Source: an uncultured Chlorobiaceae bacterium (lineage in GTDB: Bacteria > Bacteroidota > Chlorobiia > Chlorobiales > Chlorobiaceae). From it: 64,000 bases of DNA. The notes beneath the pieces were generated by a model. That model was not told the DNA's origin and ran no database searches. It saw nothing but the letters and a program-made list of their open reading frames with translations. A program made the translations under genes and the position numbers. Location of the stretch: NCBI GenBank assembly GCA_903839405.1, contig CAIMCD010000038.1, forward strand, positions 1 through 64,000, in the 5' to 3' direction. Shown here piece after piece: positions 36,753 through 44,745 of the stretch (positions are counted from its first letter, which is position 1; each line of letters begins with the position of its first letter).

Positions 36753-39497
36753 TCAGTGGGCAATGGTGCGCAAAACCGCCGGCAGAATGCCGCCTTCGCG
36801 ATAGTAAGCCGCTTCGAGGGGAGTATCAATACGGCAACGAACCGTGAAGTGTCGGCGAGAAGCGGTTTGCGGCAGAACGGCCTCGACCTGAAGCAGGGCT
36901 CCGGGCCGGAGAGGTTCAGGAAGCGCAATCGTATAGCTTTCATGGCCGGTAAGGCCAAGAGAATCAGCATTTTCCCCCTCGGCAAATTCAAGGGGAAGAA
37001 CACCCATGCCAATCAAATTGGAACGGTGAATCCGCTCAAAACTGCTGGCAATGACCGCACGGATACCAAGCAGCATGGAACCTTTCGCCGCCCAGTCCCG
37101 GCTGCTGCCCATACCGTAATCCTTTCCGGCAAGGATCACCAGCATAACACCTGCCTCTTTATAGCGCATGGCCGCCTCATAGATGCTCATCTCTTCGCCC
37201 TCCGCCGAACCAGCGGGAAAAAAGAGGGTCACTCCGCCTCTGGTATCAGGCACAAGGCGGTTCTGCAGACGGCGATTGCCAAACGTCCCCCTGAGCATGA
37301 CCTCATGATTGCCCCGACGTGAGCCGAAACTGTTAAATTCTTCAGGTTCAACGCCCTGATGGCGAAGATAGAGCCCGGCCGGCTGGGTGGATTGAATTGA
37401 ACCCGCTGGACTGATATGATCGGTGGTGACCGCATCACCAAAAAAGCCGAGACAGCGCGCTCCTTCTATCGGTGAGGGTGGCTGGGCCAAAAGAGAGATC
37501 CTCTCTAAAAACGGTGGTTTGCGGATATAGGTTGAGTCCTCGTCCCACTGGTAGAGTTCTCCTTCCGGAACCTTGACCATGCGCCACTCTTCCGTACCAG
37601 AAAAAATATTGCTATAGCTGGCGCTGAACATATCCGGCAAAACCGAGGCTTTGGCAAGCCGAAGGATCTCCTCCTCTTTCGGCCAGAGTTCGTGAAGATA
37701 GACCGGGTGCCCGTCAGGATCAACCGCAAGGGGATCGTGCAGCAGATCAAGCGCAATATTTCCGGCAAGAGCATAAGCCACCACAAGGGGAGGCGAGGCC
37801 AGATAGTTCGCCCTGATCAGGGAGTGAATGCGTCCCTCGAAATTGCGGTTGCCTGAAAGCACCGCGCAGCAAACAAGATCCCCCGCTTCCACCGCCGCCG
37901 CAACCGCGCTGGAAAGCGGCCCGGAGTTACCGATACAGGTGGTACAGCCGTAGCCTACCGTTGCAAAACCAAGCGCATCAAGATCGCTGCTCAGCCCTGA
38001 AGCGTCAAGGTAATCGGTCACAACCCGTGAACCGGGGGCCAGAGAGGTTTTCACCCATGGCTTGACCTGTAGCCCTCTTGCCCTGGCGGCTCTTGCCACC
38101 AGACCGGCCGCAATCATGACCGATGGATTGCTGGTATTGGTGCAGGAGGTGATTGCCGCAATGAGTACCGCACCATCCTCAAGAGCAAACGGGTTTTTGC
38201 CATCACCACCCTCTTGCGGCAAGGCCGGGGGCTGCGGAAGAGGACATCCGCCCTCAAACTCCATGGCGCTGCAGTGCTGATCCTCGGCAAGGGGCAGCTT
38301 TCCGAAAACAGCTCCGAGGGAGTGGTGCCAGCGGGATGAAACCGCCGACAAGGCCATCCGCTCCTGAGGGCGCTGAGGACCGGCCACCGAGGGCTCAACC
38401 GATTGCAGATCAAAATCCATCACCCGTGAAAAGAGAGGCTCTCCCGCTTCCTGACGCCAGAGCCCCTGCTCCTTGGAGTATCGCTCAACCAAATCACAAT
38501 TGCTGCCTCTACCGGTAAGCTTCAGATAGGCCAGAGTCTCTGCATCCACCGGAAAAAAGCCCATGGAGGCTCCATATTCAGGGGCCATATTGGCAACGGT
38601 TGCACGATCCGGCAGAGAGAGCGAACCAACCCCACTGCCAAAAAATTCCACAAAATCATTGACAACACCGAGTTTGCGCAGCCGTTCGGTAAGCATCAGC
38701 ACCAGATCGGTTGCCGTTGAGCCTGCAGGAAGCTCCCCATCAAGACGAACTCCGGTAACCCTCGGCAGAGAGAGCGAGAGCGGCTGGCCAAGCATGACCG
38801 CCTCGGCCTCAATACCACCGACACCCCATCCGGCCACACCAAGCGAATTGATCATGGTAGTATGACTGTCCGTGCCCACAACCGAATCGGGGAAGGCCAC
38901 GCCCTCCCGAACAGAGACAACCGGGGAGAGATATTCAAGATTGACCTGATGCACAATGCCTCGGCCGGGCGGGACAACCCTGAAATTCCGGAATGCCTTC
39001 TGCCCCCATTTGAGAAAGGCATACCGCTCGCGGTTGCGCTGAAACTCCCGCTCAAGATTTTTCTGCAGGGCGTCAGGGGTTGCGTAAAAATCGACCTGAA
39101 GGGAGTGGTCAATAACGAGATCACAGGGGATAAGAGGATTAATACGCTCGGGATCACCTCCCAGCTCGACACAAGCTTCGCGGAGAGCAGCAAGATCAAC
39201 GAGCAGCGGTACGCCGGTAAAGTCCTGCAGCACAACCCTTGCCGGAAGAAAGGGAAGTTCGGCCGAACCGGGAGAAAACGAGGCCCAGTTGGCCAACCTG
39301 AGCACATCATCTTCGGTCACAAACGGACTGTGCAGATTGCGCAGGGCCGCTTCAAGCAGCACAAGAATGGTTTTAGGGAGACGCCACAAAGAGTCCCGAG
39401 CCGCAACGTCAAGGGCCTGCAGTGAATAAAAGGAGAGGGGCCCTGCCGCAGTTTGCAGGCTACGCAATACCCCCATTGGATCGGTTGTTGCACTCAT
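36753..39497 (-). CDS. acnA: aconitate hydratase, AcnA/IRP type
   Basis: Aconitase interconverts citrate and isocitrate; in green sulfur bacteria it serves the reductive TCA cycle. The 4Fe-4S cysteines lie in AAITSCTNTSNPSVM and GYGCTTCIGNSGPLS. Other landmarks are LQDFTGVPLLVDLAALRE, VVGTDSHTTMINSLGVAGWGVGGIEAE (partly quoted), DAVTTDHISPAGSI, FNSFGSRRGNHEVMLRGTF and GKDYGMGSSRDWAAKG. A proline/glycine-rich insertion precedes the first cluster cysteine. The ATG at 39497 has GAGGTG 8 bases upstream. At 914 residues it is full length. Confidence 0.96.
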   Translation of the reverse strand: MSATTDPMGVLRSLQTAAGPLSFYSLQALDVAARDSLWRLPKTILVLLEAALRNLHSPFVTEDDVLRLANWASFSPGSAELPFLPARVVLQDFTGVPLLVDLAALREACVELGGDPERINPLIPCDLVIDHSLQVDFYATPDALQKNLEREFQRNRERYAFLKWGQKAFRNFRVVPPGRGIVHQVNLEYLSPVVSVREGVAFPDSVVGTDSHTTMINSLGVAGWGVGGIEAEAVMLGQPLSLSLPRVTGVRLDGELPAGSTATDLVLMLTERLRKLGVVNDFVEFFGSGVGSLSLPDRATVANMAPEYGASMGFFPVDAETLAYLKLTGRGSNCDLVERYSKEQGLWRQEAGEPLFSRVMDFDLQSVEPSVAGPQRPQERMALSAVSSRWHHSLGAVFGKLPLAEDQHCSAMEFEGGCPLPQPPALPQEGGDGKNPFALEDGAVLIAAITSCTNTSNPSVMIAAGLVARAARARGLQVKPWVKTSLAPGSRVVTDYLDASGLSSDLDALGFATVGYGCTTCIGNSGPLSSAVAAAVEAGDLVCCAVLSGNRNFEGRIHSLIRANYLASPPLVVAYALAGNIALDLLHDPLAVDPDGHPVYLHELWPKEEEILRLAKASVLPDMFSASYSNIFSGTEEWRMVKVPEGELYQWDEDSTYIRKPPFLERISLLAQPPSPIEGARCLGFFGDAVTTDHISPAGSIQSTQPAGLYLRHQGVEPEEFNSFGSRRGNHEVMLRGTFGNRRLQNRLVPDTRGGVTLFFPAGSAEGEEMSIYEAAMRYKEAGVMLVILAGKDYGMGSSRDWAAKGSMLLGIRAVIASSFERIHRSNLIGMGVLPLEFAEGENADSLGLTGHESYTIALPEPLRPGALLQVEAVLPQTASRRHFTVRCRIDTPLEAAYYREGGILPAVLRTIAH

Positions 39498-39541
39498 CTT
39501 TGAACGCACCTCCCCAGTCGTCAATTTTTTTCTGAAATAAA

Positions 39542-39922
39542 CTATCCGTGCTTTGTTGCGGCCCCGGGAAAGGGAGGCCACCCCATTTGAGTGCCGCCCA
39601 GCAAGTGGCCGTGAATATGAAAAACACTCTGCATGGCATCCGGCCCGCTATTGAAGACCAGCCTGTAGCCCGACTCTTTGAACCCGAGAATGCCAGCCAC
39701 CGTTCCGGCCGCCAAAAGAATTTGAGCGGCCACCGCTTCATCTTCCGGCGAAAGGTCGCTCAATGAAGCGATATGGCGAAGCGGAATAATCAGAACATGG
39801 TGGGGGGCAACCGGCGTAATGTCCCTGAAGGCCAGCACATGATCATTGCGATAGACAATCTTGGCAGGGATCTCTCCGCGAACAATACGGCAGAACAAAC
39901 ACTCGGATTCCTGATGTATCAT
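39542..39922 (-). CDS. HIT-family (HINT) nucleotide hydrolase
   Basis: The histidine-triad family includes purine nucleoside phosphoramidases. CLFCRIVRGEIPAKIVY at the N terminus, VAPHHVLIIPLRHIASL in the middle and the triad HIHGHLLGG near the C terminus are clear. The length (126) is slightly above the usual HINT size because of the C-terminal tail MGWPPFPGAATKHG, which is itself common in HINT proteins. It is 44 bases upstream of acnA and co-directional. Confidence 0.93.
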   Translation of the reverse strand: MIHQESECLFCRIVRGEIPAKIVYRNDHVLAFRDITPVAPHHVLIIPLRHIASLSDLSPEDEAVAAQILLAAGTVAGILGFKESGYRLVFNSGPDAMQSVFHIHGHLLGGTQMGWPPFPGAATKHG

Positions 39923-39964
39923 AAACTGTTAGGATGGTTGATGCTGATTTTAGCTCCCCGGTAA

Positions 39965-41296
39965 TTACAATTCCGGACTCTTTTCATTCGACTCTTTGGC
40001 ACTTGCCGTGGTATGTTCCTCTCGCCGCGAGGCGAGCACCTTGTCAATACGTTGACCATCAAGATCCACGATCTCAAGCGTCCAGTTCTCCCACTCCATA
40101 ATGTCGCCGGTCTGCGGCATTCGGCCCAGCAGCCACATGAGCAGGCCGCTAAGGGTGTGATAGAGCCCTTTATCCTCTTCCGGTACCGATTTCAACTCAA
40201 GCGTGTCCTTCAGCTCCGGCACCGGAATCAAGCCATCAAGCAGCCAGGAGCCATCGGCACGCTCCACCGCCCAGGAGTCCTCGCTATTACGCGGCACAAA
40301 CTCTCCCGTCACGGCCTCAAGCATATCCTGCAGGGTAACGAGACCCTGAATCTCGCCATACTCGTCCACCACAAAAACCATCTGGGTGCCAGAGGTTCTG
40401 AAATGGTCGAGCAGCTCCATGCCGGTGAGGGTTTCAGGCACATAAACACAGGGCTGCAACTGCGAGGTGAACTCCGTCAATCCCCCTTTCAGGGTTTTCG
40501 AGAGCAACTGTTTGGCATTAACAACTCCAAGCAGGGATTGAAGATTACCGTTACAGACCGGAAAACGGGAGTGTTCCGACTCGATCACCCGATTGATATT
40601 CTCTTCAAGCGAGTGGGAAACGTCAAGTGAAACAATGTCGGCACGCGGAACCATGAGCGAACCGAGTTGACGATCATCAAGCCGGAATACATTGCGCACC
40701 ATCTCATGCTCCTGCTGCTCAATCACACCGGCCTCAGAGCCCTCCTCAAGCATGGCGTGAATCTCCTCCTCCGTTACAATCGAGGAGGCTTGGGGACTTT
40801 TGCCCATCAGACGCAAAATAGTATCGGTCGAGGCCGTCAGCAGCTTGCCAAACGGACGGGTTATGGCCGTCAGCGTCAGCATGGGCCGGGCCACAAGGCG
40901 GGCAATCCCTTCGGGATTGAACTGGCCCAAACGCTTCGGCACCAGCTCACCAATCACAATGGTGACATAGGTAATCGAGAGCACAACAACAACCGTAGCC
41001 ACGATCCGGCTCATATCCGGAGCCATGCCAAACGTTTGGAGCTTTACGGCCAGAGGACCGGCAAGCGCCCCTTCGCCGACAATACCGTTCAAAATACCAA
41101 TTGAAGTAATGCCTATCTGGATGGTCGAAAGAAAACGGGTAGGATGGTGGCCGAGGCGGATGGCAATAGCCGCCGCTTTATCCCCATCTTCGGCAAGCTT
41201 TAGCAACCGTGAACGCTTTGCCGTTATCAGCGCAATTTCGGACATGGCAAAGAGGCCGTTGATGACAATCAGAAAAAAAAGAAGAAGTATTTCCAT
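39965..41296 (-). CDS. CorC/HlyC-type membrane protein with CNNM and CBS domains
   Basis: The architecture is DUF21/CNNM membrane domain (about residues 1-190, with LFAMSEIALITAKRSRL and ITYVTIVIGELVPKRL), a CBS pair (RLDDRQLGSLMVPRADIVSLD and VFVVDEYGEIQGLVTLQDMLEAV) and a C-terminal CorC_HlyC domain (GLIPVPELKDTLELKSVP, LEIVDLDGQRIDKVL). Such proteins are linked to magnesium or cobalt efflux. The ATG at 41296 begins the first helix; an upstream TTG is possible. The next gene cluster upstream is a second probable magnesium locus. Confidence 0.88.
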   Translation of the reverse strand: MEILLLFFLIVINGLFAMSEIALITAKRSRLLKLAEDGDKAAAIAIRLGHHPTRFLSTIQIGITSIGILNGIVGEGALAGPLAVKLQTFGMAPDMSRIVATVVVVLSITYVTIVIGELVPKRLGQFNPEGIARLVARPMLTLTAITRPFGKLLTASTDTILRLMGKSPQASSIVTEEEIHAMLEEGSEAGVIEQQEHEMVRNVFRLDDRQLGSLMVPRADIVSLDVSHSLEENINRVIESEHSRFPVCNGNLQSLLGVVNAKQLLSKTLKGGLTEFTSQLQPCVYVPETLTGMELLDHFRTSGTQMVFVVDEYGEIQGLVTLQDMLEAVTGEFVPRNSEDSWAVERADGSWLLDGLIPVPELKDTLELKSVPEEDKGLYHTLSGLLMWLLGRMPQTGDIMEWENWTLEIVDLDGQRIDKVLASRREEHTTASAKESNEKSPEL

Positions 41297-41446
41297 TCCC
41301 TTGGATTTGAGCTTTTGGGGCATTTCATCTAGCAACTTGCCTTCACGTCATAAGCGAAAGCAACATCCCCCGAAAGTTCGGTTTTTACAACACGTTTACA
41401 AGACTTGGCTTGCTCCCGGCAGCGACCCTAGAACTCCATCTCCTGC

Positions 41447-41484
41447 AAAAAAAAGAGTCCTCGCTGCTGTTGGCGCTCCGACTC
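41447..41484 (-). terminator. probable terminator of the Nramp/MgtE-like operon
   Basis: On the minus strand GAGTC and GACTC enclose a GC-rich interior that can pair further, followed by eight T. It is about 200 bases past the stop of the MgtE-like gene and 150 bases before corC. The rest of the gap 41297-41685 shows no gene; a second weak hairpin (AGCCC/GGGCT) lies just past the MgtE-like stop. Confidence 0.45.
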
Positions 41485-41685
41485 ACCTTTTGCTCCGGTT
41501 TGCCGCCAAGAGTCACAAATATTATAACTATAAAAAGGAAAACAAGGTAAAAGTTTCATGCCGACCGTTTTTCTCTCAGCAAAACCGGGCAGGGGAGGTT
41601 CTTTGACCGAAAGAATAGAGGGCGGCAGAAGTGCATTGAAGAAATATCGAAAACGGGAGAGCCCCTTAAAGGGCTGGCTCCAGGG

Positions 41686-42936
41686 TTAATCCAGTCGCGG
41701 CTTAACCCCCTTGATATCATGAAAAGAGACCACGCCAAGCAGATGCTCCTCATCATCGGTTATCGGTATGGCCCGGAACGAATAACGGGAGAACATGTCA
41801 ACCGCGTCATGGAGCGTATCATCCGGGTTTAGGGCAATGAGGCTGTCGGTCATAATTTCGCCAAGGCTCTCGTCCGGATCGGCCGCAATCAGCTCCCGGA
41901 TATCAACCACCCCCTGCAGCAGATTGTCGGCGTTAACGACATAGACATACATGATGACATCCATATCACCGGCAACTTCCCGGTAGTTGTCGATAACATC
42001 GCGGACAATGGTTTCAACCGGTCGCTTGATAACTTTTTGGGTAGAGTAGAGCATGATGTTCTCATCATTCTGATCGATAATCTGCTGAACCCGCTGCTTG
42101 CTCTCATGATCGACGAACTCGATAATCTCATCGGCTTCAGCCGCCGGCAGTACCGAAAGGATGCCAGCAACCTGGGCCGGACTCATTTCGTTAATCAATC
42201 CAGCGGCCCGCTCCTTCTCCATTGAACGGATCAGCTCCCGCTGCACCCGTGGCTCAACCTCTTCGAGGGTGTCGGATGCCAGCTCGGGTTCAAGCTCGTT
42301 GAATACCGCGATGCGCTGGTTCCCTTCCAGCTCCTCAAGAATATCGGCCAAGTCTACCGGATGGATATCATTAATGTTCTCCTTGAGCACATTCAGCTTG
42401 ACGTTGCCCTGAAAGCTGCCGATCGTCTCGGGCAGCGGCTGCACATAGAGCCAGGAGATACTTGAGCCCTCCTTGTATTTGGCAAGATAGTTGGCCAGCT
42501 TTTTAAAGCCCATGCGCCGGAGAATGCGAAAGCGATTGAAATCAACTTCACTCACAAAAAGCCGCTCATTCTGAAACAGAAGCTTGACATCGTAGACCAC
42601 CTCAACCTCATGGCCATCCATGTCAAGAATTTTCTTGTCAAGAATATAGTCCTTCAAAAAGATGTGGTTGTCGAGCGGATTAAGCTCGTAGCCTTCGGTC
42701 GTGGCAATTTCCGAAACAATCTCGGTATTGGAAATCAGGGTAATTTTATCCCAGGGAATCAAAAGGCGAGGATCACCGAACGGGCGGTGAACCAGCAGAT
42801 GGGTGACTTCAGGAATTTTACCCGCATTCTCCTGAATGACAAGATCTTTCAGCTTGCCAATGGAGTGTGATTTCAAGTAGATCCGGCGACCGACAATTTC
42901 GCTCAGAAAAAATTCGCGATCCAGTACCGTAACCAT
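41686..42936 (-). CDS. soluble MgtE-like protein: PRC-barrels, MgtE_N and CBS, no membrane domain
   Basis: The 416-residue protein looks like the cytosolic half of the MgtE magnesium channel. Two PRC-barrel-like segments come first (REFFLSEIVGRRIYL; HIFLKDYILDKKILDMDG). The MgtE_N superhelix follows (DIHPVDLADILEELEGNQRI, MEKERAAGLINEMSPAQVAGIL, about 178-285), then two CBS motifs (VMYV-type MYVYVVNADNLLQGVVDIREL and FRAIPITDDEEHLLGVVSFHD). No hydrophobic membrane segment occurs, so it cannot be a channel by itself. It is the third gene after an Nramp-related transporter and a 58-aa membrane protein, and probably senses magnesium for that transporter. Confidence 0.85.
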   Translation of the reverse strand: MVTVLDREFFLSEIVGRRIYLKSHSIGKLKDLVIQENAGKIPEVTHLLVHRPFGDPRLLIPWDKITLISNTEIVSEIATTEGYELNPLDNHIFLKDYILDKKILDMDGHEVEVVYDVKLLFQNERLFVSEVDFNRFRILRRMGFKKLANYLAKYKEGSSISWLYVQPLPETIGSFQGNVKLNVLKENINDIHPVDLADILEELEGNQRIAVFNELEPELASDTLEEVEPRVQRELIRSMEKERAAGLINEMSPAQVAGILSVLPAAEADEIIEFVDHESKQRVQQIIDQNDENIMLYSTQKVIKRPVETIVRDVIDNYREVAGDMDVIMYVYVVNADNLLQGVVDIRELIAADPDESLGEIMTDSLIALNPDDTLHDAVDMFSRYSFRAIPITDDEEHLLGVVSFHDIKGVKPRLD

Positions 42937-42949
42937 TGGCGTTCCCGTT

Positions 42950-43126
42950 TTATAAAATCTTGATCACTGTTATAAACTTGTAGATCATCAACACAACCAG
43001 AAGAAAGAGATAGATGCGCAGTACCGCCAAAGAGAAACTCACACCTCGTGACATCTCAACCGTTGGCTTGCTGTAGCGCTTGTTGATCTCGCGGATCTTG
43101 CCTATAAACTGCTTGATCGTCCTCAT
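42950..43126 (-). CDS. 58-aa single-span membrane protein between Nramp and MgtE-like genes
   Basis: A short open frame, ATG to TAA, encodes 58 residues starting MRTIKQFIGKIREINKRYS. The first 30 residues are basic and amphipathic; residues about 32-56 (SLAVLRIYLFLLVVLMIYKF...) form one membrane helix, so the topology is probably cytosolic N terminus and a single anchor. It lies 17 bases after the Nramp-related gene and 13 bases before the MgtE-like gene on the same strand, filling the gap exactly. I know no family name. It may be a small partner or assembly factor for the transporter. Confidence 0.65.
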   Translation of the reverse strand: MRTIKQFIGKIREINKRYSKPTVEMSRGVSFSLAVLRIYLFLLVVLMIYKFITVIKIL

Positions 43127-43143
43127 CTTCGGGAAAGCCTCAC

Positions 43144-44412
43144 TTACTGGAAAAGATTAGGAAAAAGTGCACTGACACCATACATCGTCGAAAGTATGAT
43201 AATTGCTACAACAATAACCGTGCTGACAATATTCTGCACCGGCGTATTGGCATACTCACCCATCGTCTTTTTATCGTTGAGCAGCAGAATCAGAAACACG
43301 AGCGCCGCCGGCAGCAGGGTAACGGCAACAACCTGAACAAACAGCGTGATAAGCACCAGCGGGGCTCCCGGTATCAGGGGAACCACGCCGGCCGTAGCAA
43401 GCGTAAAGAAAAACGAGATATAGAACCAGGGAGCTTCCTTCACCTTGGTATTGAGGGAGTGCGCCCATCCGAAAATTTCACCGAACGCCCAGGAGCTCGC
43501 CAGCGATATACAGATGGCACCAAGCAAACCGGCATCAAACAAACCGATGGCCATGAAGGCGCCAATATAGTAGTTTGTTTTCATCAGCATTTTTGCCGCC
43601 GTTGCCGCATCGTCAATGGGCGCACCATGCAGGAGGGTGCCGGTTACAATGACAATAAAGACCGCAATGGCCACGGTGATGATCGAGCCGATAAAGGTAT
43701 CGATCTTGCCCATCTTGATATCTTTTTCCAGCAACCCTTTATCAACAACCGAGCTTTGCTGGAAAAAGAGCATCCAGGGAGCGATGGTCGTACCGATATT
43801 TGCCATGAGCAGAAAAAACAGCTCATTGTTCAATCCGCCGGGAAGATTGGGAATCAATCCCTGGCCGGCAATATCCGCCAGCGAAGGGTGAACCATAAAG
43901 GCTGCGGGAATATAGATCAGGTTCAACAGGCAAAAGAGCAGGGCGATCTTTTCCCAGGTCCAGTATCGACCGTTCAGTACGATAATGCTCATCAGCAAGA
44001 CGACAAGCACAACGGTCAGCCAGGGAGGAATACCAAAAATACTGAGCGCGGCACTCATGCCGACAAATTCCGTGACCAGCGTCAGCCAGTCGACAATCAT
44101 GAGATCAAGCAGAGAGAACCATCCCCAGAATGCGCCGAAACTCTCAAAGATTGCCTCAGCATGACCCCGTTTGGTAACGGCTCCGAGCCGCACGGTCATC
44201 TCCTGCACATAGTAGGCGACAGGAATAAGCAAGAGCAGAAACCAGATCAGATGATAACCATATTTAGCACCCGTCGCCGCATAGGTGGTAATACCACCGG
44301 CATCATTGTCGGCAATCATCACCACAAGGCCGGGGCCGGCAATAACCAGATAGAGGCGAACCGCTTTCCAGACTTTTTTAAACCGGTAGTAAAGAACGGA
44401 AAAAAAATCCAT
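43144..44412 (-). CDS. Nramp-related transporter with altered metal-site motifs, probable Mg2+ carrier
   Basis: The fold is Nramp (about 11 hydrophobic helices; GPGLVVMIADNDAGG in helix 1). The canonical helix-1 DPGN is DAGG (Asp37 kept, Asn replaced by Gly40), and the helix-6 MPH is APW (Ala211-Pro212-Trp213), in TTIAPWMLFFQQSS. Loss of the methionine and asparagine ligands is what has been described for Nramp-related magnesium transporters (NRMT), which move Mg2+ rather than Mn2+/Fe2+. The neighbouring MgtE-like regulator fits this. The ATG at 44412 was chosen; a TTG 8 codons upstream is possible. Substrate is an inference. Confidence 0.85.
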   Translation of the reverse strand: MDFFSVLYYRFKKVWKAVRLYLVIAGPGLVVMIADNDAGGITTYAATGAKYGYHLIWFLLLLIPVAYYVQEMTVRLGAVTKRGHAEAIFESFGAFWGWFSLLDLMIVDWLTLVTEFVGMSAALSIFGIPPWLTVVLVVLLMSIIVLNGRYWTWEKIALLFCLLNLIYIPAAFMVHPSLADIAGQGLIPNLPGGLNNELFFLLMANIGTTIAPWMLFFQQSSVVDKGLLEKDIKMGKIDTFIGSIITVAIAVFIVIVTGTLLHGAPIDDAATAAKMLMKTNYYIGAFMAIGLFDAGLLGAICISLASSWAFGEIFGWAHSLNTKVKEAPWFYISFFFTLATAGVVPLIPGAPLVLITLFVQVVAVTLLPAALVFLILLLNDKKTMGEYANTPVQNIVSTVIVVAIIILSTMYGVSALFPNLFQ

Positions 44413-44745
44413 ATCCGTTGTGTTGAACGTTGACAAAACCCGGCGTTGGCATTGGGACGGAAAGGGCGTGCATGAAACTCAAAAATGTGCTTTTTATATG
44501 CTTGACGAGGAAGGCTATTGGCATAAAAAAACAAAGGCGACACGTTCAGACTCACCACTTAATCTGGCGCAAAGTTACCATTCTCTGCCCACTTTTCAAA
44601 ATCAGCTTTTTCGCCGATTTGGCTCCCTTCGCCCGGCAAAAGCGTCCGGAATTTCGAGGCTGTTGATGCCGCAAAAAAAGCAGGCCCATGCCATGAACTC
44701 AGCTTGGGACTCCTATGGATCACCAGGAAAAGAGAGCGCTGAGGC
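44413..44745. other. 333-bp gap without a convincing gene
   Basis: This stretch between the kinase stop and the Nramp start holds the promoter region of the Nramp operon on the minus strand. I see no magnesium riboswitch (M-box) pattern, no strong terminator and no credible ORF. Short frames of 30-80 codons exist on both strands but lack ribosome binding sites or family features. Near 44560-44660 the minus strand could encode ...EKADFEKWAENGNFAPD ending in TAA, possibly the decayed end of a gene. Confidence 0.5.

Noticed and set aside
41410..41430. CCCGGCAGCGACC string resembling the edge of a 5S rRNA gene
   Set aside because: Only about a dozen bases match and no 5S fold can be built around it.
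41660..41685. Hairpin AGCCC/GGGCT just past the MgtE-like stop as the operon terminator
   Set aside because: Short stem and no T run; the hairpin at 41447-41484 with eight T is better.
43459..44433. Long (324-codon) plus-strand frame
   Set aside because: It is the shadow of the Nramp-related gene; composition is His/Asn/Gln-rich and without domain features.
44602..44694. 30-codon ORF on the minus strand with a Cys pair (MAWACFFCGINSL)
   Set aside because: No ribosome binding site, very short, no family; may be a gene remnant at best.
44413..44745. Possible magnesium (M-box) riboswitch upstream of the Nramp-related gene
   Set aside because: None of the conserved M-box segments could be recognised in the minus-strand leader.
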